Positions 52,463-61,798 of a stretch of 64,000 nucleotides of DNA are shown piece by piece (positions within the stretch are counted from its first letter, which is position 1; the number at the start of each line of letters is the position of its first letter). Under the pieces are notes generated by a model. It was not told where the DNA came from, searched no databases, and worked only from the letters and a program-made list of their open reading frames with translations. This DNA is from JACMLD01 sp047602295 (lineage in GTDB: Bacteria; Bacteroidota; Bacteroidia; Chitinophagales; Chitinophagaceae): assembly GCA_047602295.1 (NCBI GenBank), contig JASGHP010000001.1:4712001-4776000 (forward strand), written 5' to 3'. A program made the position numbers and the translations under genes.

Positions 52463-52757
52463 TAGCCCCGATAAAAAAAAGCATCAATTGAAACCATAGT
52501 TACCACTAAAGCTAAGCGGCTCAATGCTTATTATTCGCTTCCTCATAAATAACGGAAATCCACAGCCGCGTCAATCAGTGAGGTAGCTTGGGCCGCTTTA
52601 ACATTGGCTTCTATCCACTTTCCGCTGTAGCGGTACAGGCATTTTTATTTTTTTGCAGTAATTGCCTTACCTTAATAGCACTGAATAAGTATGGAGCGTT
52701 AGTGATAGCAGGCCAGCTTTATTCAAACAACCCCCAAACAATCAACCAAATTTTTAC
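52463..52757. other. Spacer with possible gene remnant
   Basis: About 295 nt. On the minus strand near 52545-52645 an open stretch of about 32 codons ends in a stop and reads in part LYRYSGKWIEANVKAAQA, with normal codon character but no start codon; it may be the tail of a lost gene. Nothing else is evident. Confidence 0.3.
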
Positions 52758-55448
52758 ATGAAAAAACAATTGCTACTAGTCTTCATAGCAGCAGGCTTCT
52801 TTAATATTTTAAATGCTCAACAAAAGAAAGCAGATAGTTTAATGAGATTGCTTTCATCGCATGCACAGAATGATACTGCAAAAGTGGATCTCATGAATGA
52901 ACTGGCGCAGGAAACACATCGTTCCAATTCTAAGCTCTGCGATTCACTGCTGGAAACAGCGCTTAATCTTTCCGATCAATTAAAGTATAGTAAAGGCAAA
53001 GGAAGATCATTTACGATAAAAGCAACCCGTTATTACGATTTAGGTCAATTTCCCGCGGCGGGTAAGGCTATTGAAGAGGCCAAACCGCTGCTACAATCTG
53101 TAAATGATATCCGCGGGTTAGCATCGTTATACAGAGCGCAGGCTACATTATTAATGGAACAGGGTAACTATGCCGGTTCTTTAGACTTTTTTTTACAAGG
53201 ACTTAAGCTAGCCCAACAATCGGGCGATATGATACTAGTGGTAGACATTAATCGTTCTATCGGTTATCTATATAATGTAATCGGGGATGATAAAAAAGCA
53301 ATCCCTTACCAAACTGAGGCACTTAAGCAAGCGCAAATAATAGGTTACAGAAATGGTATTGCCGGTGCTTACAATGCAATTGGTAAAACATATAAGACAG
53401 AAGGAAATTACCCCGCTTCACTGGAAGCTTACACAAACGAGCTGCGCATTTCCGAACAGGAAAAAGACACTACTAACATTTTTGTTGGGTATAGCAATAT
53501 CGGCGATGTGTATGAAAAAATGGGCAAATACAAAGAAGCATTTTCATACCTGAGACCGGCACTAGGCTATTATGCAAAAAAAACAAGAGCGGTACTGGTG
53601 CCATTTGATGAGTGGGTAATGGGAAAAGCTTTTACTCATTCGGGTAATGCAGACAGTGGTTACTATTATGGAAAACACAGCCTGCTATTGTCGCAACAAA
53701 TGGGTTGGCGCATATACCTGAAGGAGATTACTTTTCTCATAGCAGAATCCGCTGCAAAACTGAACAAATGGGATACAGCATATAAGTACCTGGCGCTTTC
53801 ATCTGCTTACAAGGACACGCTTACCGGGCAAGAAATTGCCCGTAAGACAACCATGTTGCAGGCGGGTTTTGAGTTGGATAAAAAACAGGCCGAGATCGCC
53901 TTGCTAACAAAGGACAAACAATTGCAACTGATAGAGAATAAACGTGAACGTGTTTTTCTTTTTACACTGTTGGGCGGAGTAGCTTCCCTGATTGTGTTTG
54001 CTGTAGTATTATACCGAAACAACCGTCAAAAGCAAAAAGCCAATCTGCTGTTGCAAGAGCAGAAAGAAGAAATAGACGCTAAGGCAAAAGAGTTGTCTAA
54101 ACAAAAGGAAATCCTGCAGCAATCTTATAGCAATGTAGAGTTGCTAGGTGATATCGGTCGTACCATTACTGCATCGCTATCAGCAGAAAAAATTATCGGT
54201 ACAGCCTACCATAACGTAAACCAACTGATGGACGCTTCTGTTTTTGGTATTGGCATTTATAATGAAGAGCTGGAAAGAATTGATTTCCCCACTACTTATG
54301 AAAATGGCGTAGCGCTGCCGGCTTATCACAATGCTGTTTCTGATGAAAACCGCTTTGCCGCTTTGTGTTTCAGAAGCGGTAAAGAAATTGTTGTAGGAGA
54401 TCTTCGTACTGAATACAAAGATTATTTGCAAAGCATGCCCATAGCAAGCCAGGGAGATCAACCTGTTTCACTGATTTATCTGCCGCTAAAAGTAAAAGAA
54501 AAAGCATTTGGTGTTATTACGGTGCAAAGTTTTCAGCAACATGCATATTCAGACTATCACCTTTATATGCTACGCAACATTGCCAACTATGCAACCATTG
54601 CATTGGAGAATGCAGAATCATACAAAAAACTAGCCCAGACCATTGAAAGCCTGAAGCAGGCACAGGCGCAATTGATACAAGCAGAAAAAATGGCCTCATT
54701 AGGACAACTTACTGCTGGCATTGCACATGAAATTCAAAATCCGTTAAACTTTGTCAATAACTTTTCAGAGATCAGCAAAGAGTTGCTGGAAGAAATGAAA
54801 GACGAAATTGACAAAGGAAATATGCAGGATGTAAAAGAAATAGCAGGCAATGTGATTGACAATGTGCAAAAAATAAACCACCACGGTAAAAGGGCGGATG
54901 CTATTGTAAAGGGAATGCTGCAACATAGTCGCACCAGCAGTGCTGTAAAAGAAGCAGCTGATATTAATAAACTTGCTGATGAATACCTACGAATGGCTTA
55001 TCACGGGCAAAGAGCCAAAGACAAGTCTTTCAACGTAACAATGCATACAGATTATGATGAGCATATTGGCAAACTGCGTATTGTTCCGCAAGATATTGGC
55101 AGGGTAATTCTGAATTTGATTACCAATGCCTTTTATGCTGTTAGTGAAAGGAAAAAGTTGGGAAAAATAGGTTACGAGCCTACTGTTACAATAGCAACAA
55201 GTTCTACCAGCTCCCCTTTAGGTGCTCGGGTAGTTACAATAAAAGTATCTGATAATGGCGGAGGTATTCCGGAAAAAATATTGGATAAAATATTTCAACC
55301 TTTTTTCACCACCAAGCCAAGTGGGCAAGGAACAGGATTGGGATTGTCTTTAAGTTACGATATTGTAAAAGCACATGAAGGAGAATTGAAAGTGAAAACC
55401 ATTGCTGATGAGTTTACAGAATTCATTATTGAATTGCCAGAAAAATAA
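52758..55448 (+). CDS. TPR-GAF sensor histidine kinase
   Basis: An 896-residue protein: signal peptide (AAGFFNILNAQ, 1-21), about six to eight tetratricopeptide repeats in the periplasm (about 40-380, e.g. GIAGAYNAIGKTYKTEGNYPASLEAY), one transmembrane helix (about 396-420), a coiled coil rich in Lys/Glu, a GAF domain (about 470-615), the dimerisation helix with the phosphoacceptor His in TAGIAHEIQNPLNFVNNF and an ATPase domain (NLITNAFYAV, VSDNGGGIPEKI, TTKPSGQGTGLGLSLSYDI). No response regulator follows on this strand; its partner is unknown. A bidirectional terminator lies right after the stop. Confidence 0.92.
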   Translation: MKKQLLLVFIAAGFFNILNAQQKKADSLMRLLSSHAQNDTAKVDLMNELAQETHRSNSKLCDSLLETALNLSDQLKYSKGKGRSFTIKATRYYDLGQFPAAGKAIEEAKPLLQSVNDIRGLASLYRAQATLLMEQGNYAGSLDFFLQGLKLAQQSGDMILVVDINRSIGYLYNVIGDDKKAIPYQTEALKQAQIIGYRNGIAGAYNAIGKTYKTEGNYPASLEAYTNELRISEQEKDTTNIFVGYSNIGDVYEKMGKYKEAFSYLRPALGYYAKKTRAVLVPFDEWVMGKAFTHSGNADSGYYYGKHSLLLSQQMGWRIYLKEITFLIAESAAKLNKWDTAYKYLALSSAYKDTLTGQEIARKTTMLQAGFELDKKQAEIALLTKDKQLQLIENKRERVFLFTLLGGVASLIVFAVVLYRNNRQKQKANLLLQEQKEEIDAKAKELSKQKEILQQSYSNVELLGDIGRTITASLSAEKIIGTAYHNVNQLMDASVFGIGIYNEELERIDFPTTYENGVALPAYHNAVSDENRFAALCFRSGKEIVVGDLRTEYKDYLQSMPIASQGDQPVSLIYLPLKVKEKAFGVITVQSFQQHAYSDYHLYMLRNIANYATIALENAESYKKLAQTIESLKQAQAQLIQAEKMASLGQLTAGIAHEIQNPLNFVNNFSEISKELLEEMKDEIDKGNMQDVKEIAGNVIDNVQKINHHGKRADAIVKGMLQHSRTSSAVKEAADINKLADEYLRMAYHGQRAKDKSFNVTMHTDYDEHIGKLRIVPQDIGRVILNLITNAFYAVSERKKLGKIGYEPTVTIATSSTSSPLGARVVTIKVSDNGGGIPEKILDKIFQPFFTTKPSGQGTGLGLSLSYDIVKAHEGELKVKTIADEFTEFIIELPEK

Positions 55449-55474
55449 AAAGAGAGCAATCGCTTGCTCTCTTT
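55449..55474. terminator. Bidirectional hairpin terminator
   Basis: AAAGAGAGCAA, loop TCGC, TTGCTCTCTTT: a perfect 11-bp stem between two convergent genes. On the minus strand it is followed by a T-rich run (TTTTATTTTT), fitting rho-independent termination of the T9SS protein gene; on the plus strand it ends the kinase gene. Confidence 0.85.
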
Positions 55475-55528
55475 AGTCATTGCGTTAGGTCAGGGATCTA
55501 TTCTAATGCTCGTTTCTAATCTCGTGCG

Positions 55529-58500
55529 TTATTGTTTCACCACCCGCACACTTTCGTTACCATAACGTAGAATGTAAATACCCGCAGACAAACTGCTTAT
55601 ATCTGCATCCATTTGCAAACTACCCGCCGGTACTGACTGCATTAAAACCTGCACCCCGCTTAAGTTATACAACTGCAAGGAATGTTGCCCGGGAGCAGCT
55701 TGCGGCAATTGTATGTGCAGCGTTGATTTTGCAGGATTGGGAAATGCTTTCAGTGCACCAGCCTGCACGTTGAACGACAGCAAGCGTATTTGCGAATAAG
55801 TTACTTTTCCGTCCAGATCCACCTGCGCAAGGCGGTAGTAATTATTGCCCGCAAGCGGCACTGCATCTGTAAATGTGTATTGCTGTGCAATGGTTGTAGT
55901 GCCGTGACCTTGTACACGACCTATTTTTGTAAATGCAACACCATTGGCAGAACGTTCAATATCGAAGTGATCATTATTCAATTCTGAGGCAGTCTCCCAT
56001 TGCAACAGCGAAGTATTGTTTACTGCTTTTACAGTAAATGATTGCAGCGTAACAGGCAATGCGGAACTGGCTGCTGTTATAAAGAAATTACTGAAATCGC
56101 TGATGACTACTTCAATATAATACCCTGTAATTGTTGTTACACCTGCTACCGTGTTTTCAAAAGCTCCCCATGCAATGACGGGTAAACCCTGATCGTTTGC
56201 AGAAGCAGTATACGTCGCAGGCACGTTGCCACTGGAAGGTTGTTTAATCACCGCTAAATTACCCGGAGTTTGAATTGCTGCATCCTGCGCTTTCAATGCA
56301 TCAAACTGTTCTTTGGTAAATACCAATCGTACATGAATAGAAGCACCTGCGGGATGGTTGGTGACATTGATGGTGTAATTGCGGTTAAGATAAGGCTTGC
56401 CAGTTGCTGTGTTTCGGATGGGGCCAACATAATCATACGCACTTGCTGTAACTGTTCCTAAAGGATAATCATCTTTGATAGAAACAATCGGCGTGTAATA
56501 TGATCCATCATAGCTCAATCCCCTGAAACCTGTCCATGCCTGGCTTGAACCTGCTAACAATTGTGGATCTGCGATAGTATTTGCAGACACACCTGGTCTT
56601 ATGGCCCGCAGCAATTGTGCTGGTGGTTGATAAGCAGGTTTCAACAAACTATCCAAATGGCGCATGTAGATATTGTTACCTGTGTAACCATCACTGGTTT
56701 TTCTGCCATCATACCAAACTGCAAGGCCTGTTCCATCTTTATCCATAGCAATATAAGGTGCTGCTGGATAGGTCCAGGTGCGGTCCCATCTTCCTGTGTT
56801 TAGCGGAGTACCTGAAGCGCCCCACCAAAATTTTCCACCATCACCAATAGGACTTGCCTGTATCGCCTGTTGTGACTTTCCGTAGTAAAAAACAGCGTTG
56901 CCCGCGCCATCGCCGGCAATGCCAGGCGTAGGTATATAAGTACTGCTTGAAGTGGATTGACCGGTACCAATGAGTACTCCATTGGGTTGAGTGGTATTGA
57001 TCTTTACAGAAAAGGCATCTGCAGCTTCTCTGCTCACCTTTATTTCCTGGTAAAAAATAGAATCATTGCTGGTGGCGCTATGTCCCAATACTTGCAATGG
57101 TGATGTAGCAACAAAGGCCCTGTTGCCCGAACCGGTAAAAGCAAAATCATAAAAATAGTTGGCATTAGGCACAGCTATCAGGGTGTCTATTTCACCTGGT
57201 CCCTGGTTGAGTTTATCTAATGTTGCAGGAGCAACGGGATTGTACACAAAATTGGGATAAAGCGTATCTGTGGCCAATTGATAAGGCAAACTATCGTACT
57301 TCTCTAACGCCAATGCATAGCCTCTTGTGGCAAAATCTGTAATCTTATTATTAACGTAGTCGCGTTCATTCCAGGCTACCAGCATAGCATTAATATTGCC
57401 GTCGGTAGGCAATACGGTGGCAAGCACCCTGTCGATATCATAAATGGGCGCTTTTAGTGCAACATAGCCCTGGCTGGTGATGTAATAATTGACGTATTCC
57501 ACCAAACGTATGTCTGGTTCCGCTCCTGGTGGAACCGGGTAATTAAGGATGATATTACAACTCACATTTTCGAACCGCTCGCTATAAGAATAGGTTCTTA
57601 TTACTGAATCCTGTTTCAAATCATATTCATGTCTTTCGGGATGTACAACAGCACTGGTGCCATCAGGATAAATAATAGCACTGGGTAATTGTCCCCATAT
57701 ATCCTTTATTACGTGCGAATTTTTCTTCACCCTCGCCAGCCGGTTATACGCAGGAAAAACTTTCTGCCCACCAATGTCTTCTGCCATGATGACGCCACAA
57801 CCATCTTGCAGGTCGGGGAAAATAATAAAAGATTTGGCGGTGCCTGAGTTGACGCGATTAATAGAATACTTTATACCGCACTGTGCCTGTTGGCTTTCCT
57901 GTGTGGCATATTGGTTCATGATGCCGCCGCCATAATTTCTAAGACTGCCCCCTTCATCTTTATAACAATAGACATACACATTGTTATAGGGATTTCTTGA
58001 ATAATACCCAATAAAAAAACCGCCTCTGCCATCGGCTATCAATTGTGGTTGGGAATAATAAGGTTGTGTTGATGTTGTATGAACAGCAAGTGGATACCCT
58101 TCATTGGCAAACACCCTGCTGCCATCGCTTTTTATATGCTGCACGTATACATCATTGTGATCTGAAGTGGTGAATGCAATATAAAAACCACCCGCCGCAT
58201 CCGTTGCAGCATGACCTACGTTGCGGTAACTATAGAAGCTGCTCTGCGCATTTGCAATGGTGAAATAATTCTGGTTATCGGTACCAGTGGCAACTGGAAT
58301 ACCATTGATGGCCCAAAGACGATTGCCATTCTTATCGTATTTCTGGGCATAGATATCTGTGTTCCCCGCACGATTGTCTTCCCATACCACTACATAACCG
58401 CCATCCGGCTCACTTTTAAATACCAGCGGATTTTTCTGGTCGTTGGCCATTTGTACCACGGGCATATCCAAAGAATCGTAAAACTGGTTTTTGGTATCGC

Positions 58501-58564
58501 TCCACTGGCCATAACTATTTGCAAACCCGGCAATAAGCAGCGTAAGAAGTATAAGTTTTTTCAT
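55529..58564 (-). CDS. Secreted T9SS type A sorting-domain protein
   Basis: A 1011-residue surface or secreted protein. Signal peptide 1-19 (LLIAGFANSYGQ). Residues about 45-700 have repeated propeller-like segments (GGYVVVWEDNRAGNTDIYAQKYDKNG, GTGLAVWYDGRKTSDGYTGNNIYMRHL). Near 850-930 is the segment VTLQSFTVKAVNNTSLLQWETASELNNDHFDIERS, common ahead of sorting domains. The last 75 residues are a type A sorting domain (LKAFPNPAKSTLHIQLP to SAGIYILRYGNESVRVVKQ). It is sent across the outer membrane by the gliding/T9SS machinery. No enzymatic motif is visible. Confidence 0.9.
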   Translation of the reverse strand: MKKLILLTLLIAGFANSYGQWSDTKNQFYDSLDMPVVQMANDQKNPLVFKSEPDGGYVVVWEDNRAGNTDIYAQKYDKNGNRLWAINGIPVATGTDNQNYFTIANAQSSFYSYRNVGHAATDAAGGFYIAFTTSDHNDVYVQHIKSDGSRVFANEGYPLAVHTTSTQPYYSQPQLIADGRGGFFIGYYSRNPYNNVYVYCYKDEGGSLRNYGGGIMNQYATQESQQAQCGIKYSINRVNSGTAKSFIIFPDLQDGCGVIMAEDIGGQKVFPAYNRLARVKKNSHVIKDIWGQLPSAIIYPDGTSAVVHPERHEYDLKQDSVIRTYSYSERFENVSCNIILNYPVPPGAEPDIRLVEYVNYYITSQGYVALKAPIYDIDRVLATVLPTDGNINAMLVAWNERDYVNNKITDFATRGYALALEKYDSLPYQLATDTLYPNFVYNPVAPATLDKLNQGPGEIDTLIAVPNANYFYDFAFTGSGNRAFVATSPLQVLGHSATSNDSIFYQEIKVSREAADAFSVKINTTQPNGVLIGTGQSTSSSTYIPTPGIAGDGAGNAVFYYGKSQQAIQASPIGDGGKFWWGASGTPLNTGRWDRTWTYPAAPYIAMDKDGTGLAVWYDGRKTSDGYTGNNIYMRHLDSLLKPAYQPPAQLLRAIRPGVSANTIADPQLLAGSSQAWTGFRGLSYDGSYYTPIVSIKDDYPLGTVTASAYDYVGPIRNTATGKPYLNRNYTINVTNHPAGASIHVRLVFTKEQFDALKAQDAAIQTPGNLAVIKQPSSGNVPATYTASANDQGLPVIAWGAFENTVAGVTTITGYYIEVVISDFSNFFITAASSALPVTLQSFTVKAVNNTSLLQWETASELNNDHFDIERSANGVAFTKIGRVQGHGTTTIAQQYTFTDAVPLAGNNYYRLAQVDLDGKVTYSQIRLLSFNVQAGALKAFPNPAKSTLHIQLPQAAPGQHSLQLYNLSGVQVLMQSVPAGSLQMDADISSLSAGIYILRYGNESVRVVKQ

Positions 58565-58793
58565 GTTGGTAGTTATAAGATTACTGATACGCCAACGAAG
58601 CTATTGAAGAGATTTGCAGTGGTGAATGGTGATTGAGTGAGCAACACTATAACGGTGATGAATGTAGGTTTTGCCTGTGTAAGAGTTTGTGCAGTGCCTG
58701 CCCTAATTGCTGCCCACACAATAACACTGCCTGTTCATCAGCTAAAATCTACTTCCCGCAGGGTGGCAGAGCGGTATTGCCTGTGTTTTAGAA

Positions 58794-58801
58794 TACATTT
58801 G
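58794..58801 (+). promoter_or_regulatory. Bacteroidota -7 box for the LytS-type kinase gene
   Basis: TACATTTG matches TAnnTTTG exactly, 12 nt before the ATG at 58814. A TTG at 58777-58779 lies upstream, though nearer than usual for the -33 element. Confidence 0.45.
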
Positions 58802-58813
58802 CTTTGATAATAA

Positions 58814-60739
58814 ATGAGTATGATGCTACGGTATATGGTTATGTTATGGCTGTTTTGTTTGTGCTTCAAAAACAGCTACCCACAGGACGCTAAACTGGAT
58901 TCACTGCTTAAGGCTGAAAAGGGTTATGTAAAAGAAGATACAGGCAAAGTGAAATTGCTGAATGATATTGCTTTTTTTCAGCAGTATGTGGACCCTCATA
59001 AGGGTTTAAGTTATGCAGAAGCTGCCATCGCTTTATCCACCAAAATAAAATACGACGCTGGCCTTGCAAGAGCATATTATGTAATGGGGATAGATTATTT
59101 AAGGGCCGATGAGGTTTCAAAATGCCTGGAGTATTTGCAGAAGGCAGCAAAGCTGTATGAATCGCAAAACAAATTGATTGACCTGGCCAAAGCTTACAAT
59201 ACCATGGGTGCTGCATATCTGCCGCACAAAGAACATTATAACGATGCACTTATTTATTTACAGAAAGCAGTGGATATCTGTAAGCAACATGAAGGCTATC
59301 AATTGCTTCCTCATGCCATACTCAATATAGCGCTTGTTTACAAAAGAATGGACAGTGTTGCACTTTCCATGCAACATTTTAATGAAGCGCTTCAGTTGTT
59401 CAGGCAGTATATGCCGGAGAACAAACAAGTGGAAGCCCGCATTTATGGTGGTTTGGGTGATGCTTATATCGAATTTTCTGCACCTGCACTTCAACGTATT
59501 GGTTTTACCGGAAACAAATACGATACGGCTATTTATTATGTACAAAAAGCACTTGTTGTATTCAATGAACTGGGCAGCGAAGATGGTAAGACAGGCAATT
59601 ACAGAAGACTTGCCTCAATCTATCTTGCACAGAAAAAATATGCACCTGCTTTAGATAATGCAATCATAGCAAAACAAATTGCACAAAAGGGAGGTTTCCT
59701 CTCAATGGAAGCGGATGCTATCTCTGTTATTTCTGATATTAATGCAGCCACACGACACTATGATAGCGCTTACGCCTATCTTCAGCAGTATGTTGTGTTG
59801 AACGATAGTTTGCTGAACGATGAAAAAGAACGCAGCCTTATCCAAAAGGAAATGCAATACAATTTTGATAAAAAGGAAGATTCCCTCCATTTTCAAAATG
59901 AGTTATTAAGCAAAAACAATGCGCTGAGCAAACTACAATTGCGCCAGCAATGGCTATACAGTGCTGCTGCATTGATCTTATTGCTTGGCATTGGAGGCTT
60001 TTTGTATTACCGCAACCGCAACAAACAAGTTAAACTAGTTTTACAACTGGAGAAAGAACGTGCCGAACAGAAACAGCGTGAATCTGAATTTGAACGCAAG
60101 GTAAGTGATGCAGCTTTACACTCGCTGCGTTCTCAGATGAATCCGCATTTCATTTTCAATTGTCTAAACTCGATTAAGCTTTATGCAGTAGAGAATAACC
60201 AGGATGCGGCCACAGGTTACCTGGGTAAGTTTTCCCGCCTGATGCGATTGGTACTGGAGAATTCCAAAAGCGATCGCATTACTTTGCAACAGGAAATAGA
60301 AACACTGCAATTGTACATGGAAATGGAAGCCATGCGTTTTAAAGAAAAACTGCATTACAAAATTGACATTGCTGATAACGTGGATATGGATTATATTGAA
60401 ATACCGCCCATGCTTATTCAGCCTTATACAGAAAACGCCATATGGCACGGGCTTATGCCAAAAGAAGATGGTGGAAGTATTATTTTAAGTTTTAGCTGCC
60501 GCGATAATAACCTGAGGATAGCCGTTAGTGACAATGGTGTGGGCAGGGCCAGGGCAGCGGAACTGAAAAGCAAATCGGCCACTGCACACAAATCATTTGG
60601 CATGAGTATTACGCATGAGCGCATTGAACTGATCAACCAAATGTATAAAACCAATATTGTAGTAACAGTAAATGATTTGCATGATGCACAGGGAATTGCT
60701 GCAGGCACAGAAATCATCATGGATATTCCTATTGAATAA
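58814..60739 (+). CDS. TPR-containing LytS-type histidine kinase
   Basis: A 641-residue sensor: signal or N-terminal hydrophobic segment (MVMLWLFCLCFKNSYPQ), about six tetratricopeptide repeats (about 35-330), one transmembrane helix (about 375-396, LYSAAALILLLGIGGFLYY), a coiled coil and a LytS/YehU-type kinase core. The His_kinase motif SLRSQMNPHFIFNCLNSIKLYAVENNQ includes the phosphoacceptor His, and ATP binding uses ENAIWHGL and VSDNGVGRARA. It sits 28 nt upstream of the LytTR regulator gene, its evident partner. Confidence 0.94.
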   Translation: MSMMLRYMVMLWLFCLCFKNSYPQDAKLDSLLKAEKGYVKEDTGKVKLLNDIAFFQQYVDPHKGLSYAEAAIALSTKIKYDAGLARAYYVMGIDYLRADEVSKCLEYLQKAAKLYESQNKLIDLAKAYNTMGAAYLPHKEHYNDALIYLQKAVDICKQHEGYQLLPHAILNIALVYKRMDSVALSMQHFNEALQLFRQYMPENKQVEARIYGGLGDAYIEFSAPALQRIGFTGNKYDTAIYYVQKALVVFNELGSEDGKTGNYRRLASIYLAQKKYAPALDNAIIAKQIAQKGGFLSMEADAISVISDINAATRHYDSAYAYLQQYVVLNDSLLNDEKERSLIQKEMQYNFDKKEDSLHFQNELLSKNNALSKLQLRQQWLYSAAALILLLGIGGFLYYRNRNKQVKLVLQLEKERAEQKQRESEFERKVSDAALHSLRSQMNPHFIFNCLNSIKLYAVENNQDAATGYLGKFSRLMRLVLENSKSDRITLQQEIETLQLYMEMEAMRFKEKLHYKIDIADNVDMDYIEIPPMLIQPYTENAIWHGLMPKEDGGSIILSFSCRDNNLRIAVSDNGVGRARAAELKSKSATAHKSFGMSITHERIELINQMYKTNIVVTVNDLHDAQGIAAGTEIIMDIPIE

Positions 60740-60767
60740 TGGCCGATAAAAGAATATAGCATTTTAT

Positions 60768-61511
60768 ATGGACAGCAATATCAGAACAATCATAATAGAC
60801 GATGAACCGGATAGTGTACAGCTGATGCGGTTGAACATTGAAAAGCATTTTCCGCAACTTGAAATAGTGGGCACTTTCAGCAGTAGTACCAAAGCATTGC
60901 AGGAAATAGAATCACTGCAACCAGATCTTGTTTTTTTAGATATTGAAATGCCTGTCATCAATGGTTTTGATCTACTGGAGAAAATAATGCCCGTTGATTT
61001 TGCCGTAGTTTTTGTAACAGCTTACAATGATTTTGCTATCAAAGCTTTTCGGTTCAATGCATTGGATTATTTAGTGAAGCCTGTTACAATTGAAGAGCTG
61101 ACAGAAGTTGTAAAGAAAGTGGAAAAACGCCAGCGCATTCAAACAGATCAACTGCAGGTGCTTCAGCAACAATTTAAAAAAGGAAGTATTACCAAGATAG
61201 CCATCCCCAGCCAGACCGGTGTAAGTTTTATTGATTTGAAAGAGATTGTGTTTGTAGAAGCAAAAAGCAATTACTCCGAACTTGTTTTAGTAGATAAAAG
61301 AAAAATTTTGATCTCAAAAACACTGAAAGATATTCAGCCCGTGCTGGAACAGCAGCAATTTCTCCGTATCCACCGCCAGTATATCATCAACCTGAATGAA
61401 GTAAAACATTTTAACCGGAACGAAAGCCTTCTCACCATGACCACCAGTGATGTGTTGCCCGTTTCCCGCCTGCAAAAAGATAAGCTGATTGAACAATATG
61501 GGTGGCTGTAA
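60768..61511 (+). CDS. LytTR-family response regulator
   Basis: A 247-residue regulator: receiver domain (1-125, phosphoacceptor Asp58 in LVFLDIEMP, conserved Lys in YLVKPVT) and a C-terminal LytTR DNA-binding domain (about 145-245: VSFIDLKEIVFVEAKSNYSELVLVDKRKI, then FLRIHRQYIINLNEVKHF and LPVSRLQKDKL). Forms a two-component pair with the upstream kinase. The targets are not evident; the large surface protein gene downstream is one option. Confidence 0.95.
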   Translation: MDSNIRTIIIDDEPDSVQLMRLNIEKHFPQLEIVGTFSSSTKALQEIESLQPDLVFLDIEMPVINGFDLLEKIMPVDFAVVFVTAYNDFAIKAFRFNALDYLVKPVTIEELTEVVKKVEKRQRIQTDQLQVLQQQFKKGSITKIAIPSQTGVSFIDLKEIVFVEAKSNYSELVLVDKRKILISKTLKDIQPVLEQQQFLRIHRQYIINLNEVKHFNRNESLLTMTTSDVLPVSRLQKDKLIEQYGWL

Positions 61512-61798
61512 AGGAAGTGATTTGTATTGGGTGGAATTCTCCTATCAAAACCCATCTTAATCGATTATTAATCATTTATCTTTCATTCTTCGCCAAACAT
61601 TTTGTGAAAACATTTCACAGCACTATTTAGTTTTCTTACATCTTTCGAACTGGCGTATTGCCGTAAAAATATGTCACGTGCATATGCTGATTGAAATTGC
61701 CTTATCAGGCATTACAATGAAATTGATCCAAGTCTCGTAACAGCTAGCAAAAAAACACTATCTTGACCGCGGGCGTGAACCCCGCCAAACCCTTATTC
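61512..61798. other. Upstream region of the right-edge surface protein gene
   Basis: 287 nt without a gene. It holds the small palindrome TGTGAAAACATTTCACA (61603-61619, 7-bp arms) and a GC-rich hairpin GCGGG / CCCGC about 15-30 nt before the start codon. Either could be regulatory; the evidence is weak. Confidence 0.4.

Noticed and set aside
61603..61619. CRP-type binding site TGTGA...TCACA
   Set aside because: The gap is 7 nt rather than 6 and no CRP homologue is in the window; kept only as a weak palindrome in the spacer entry.
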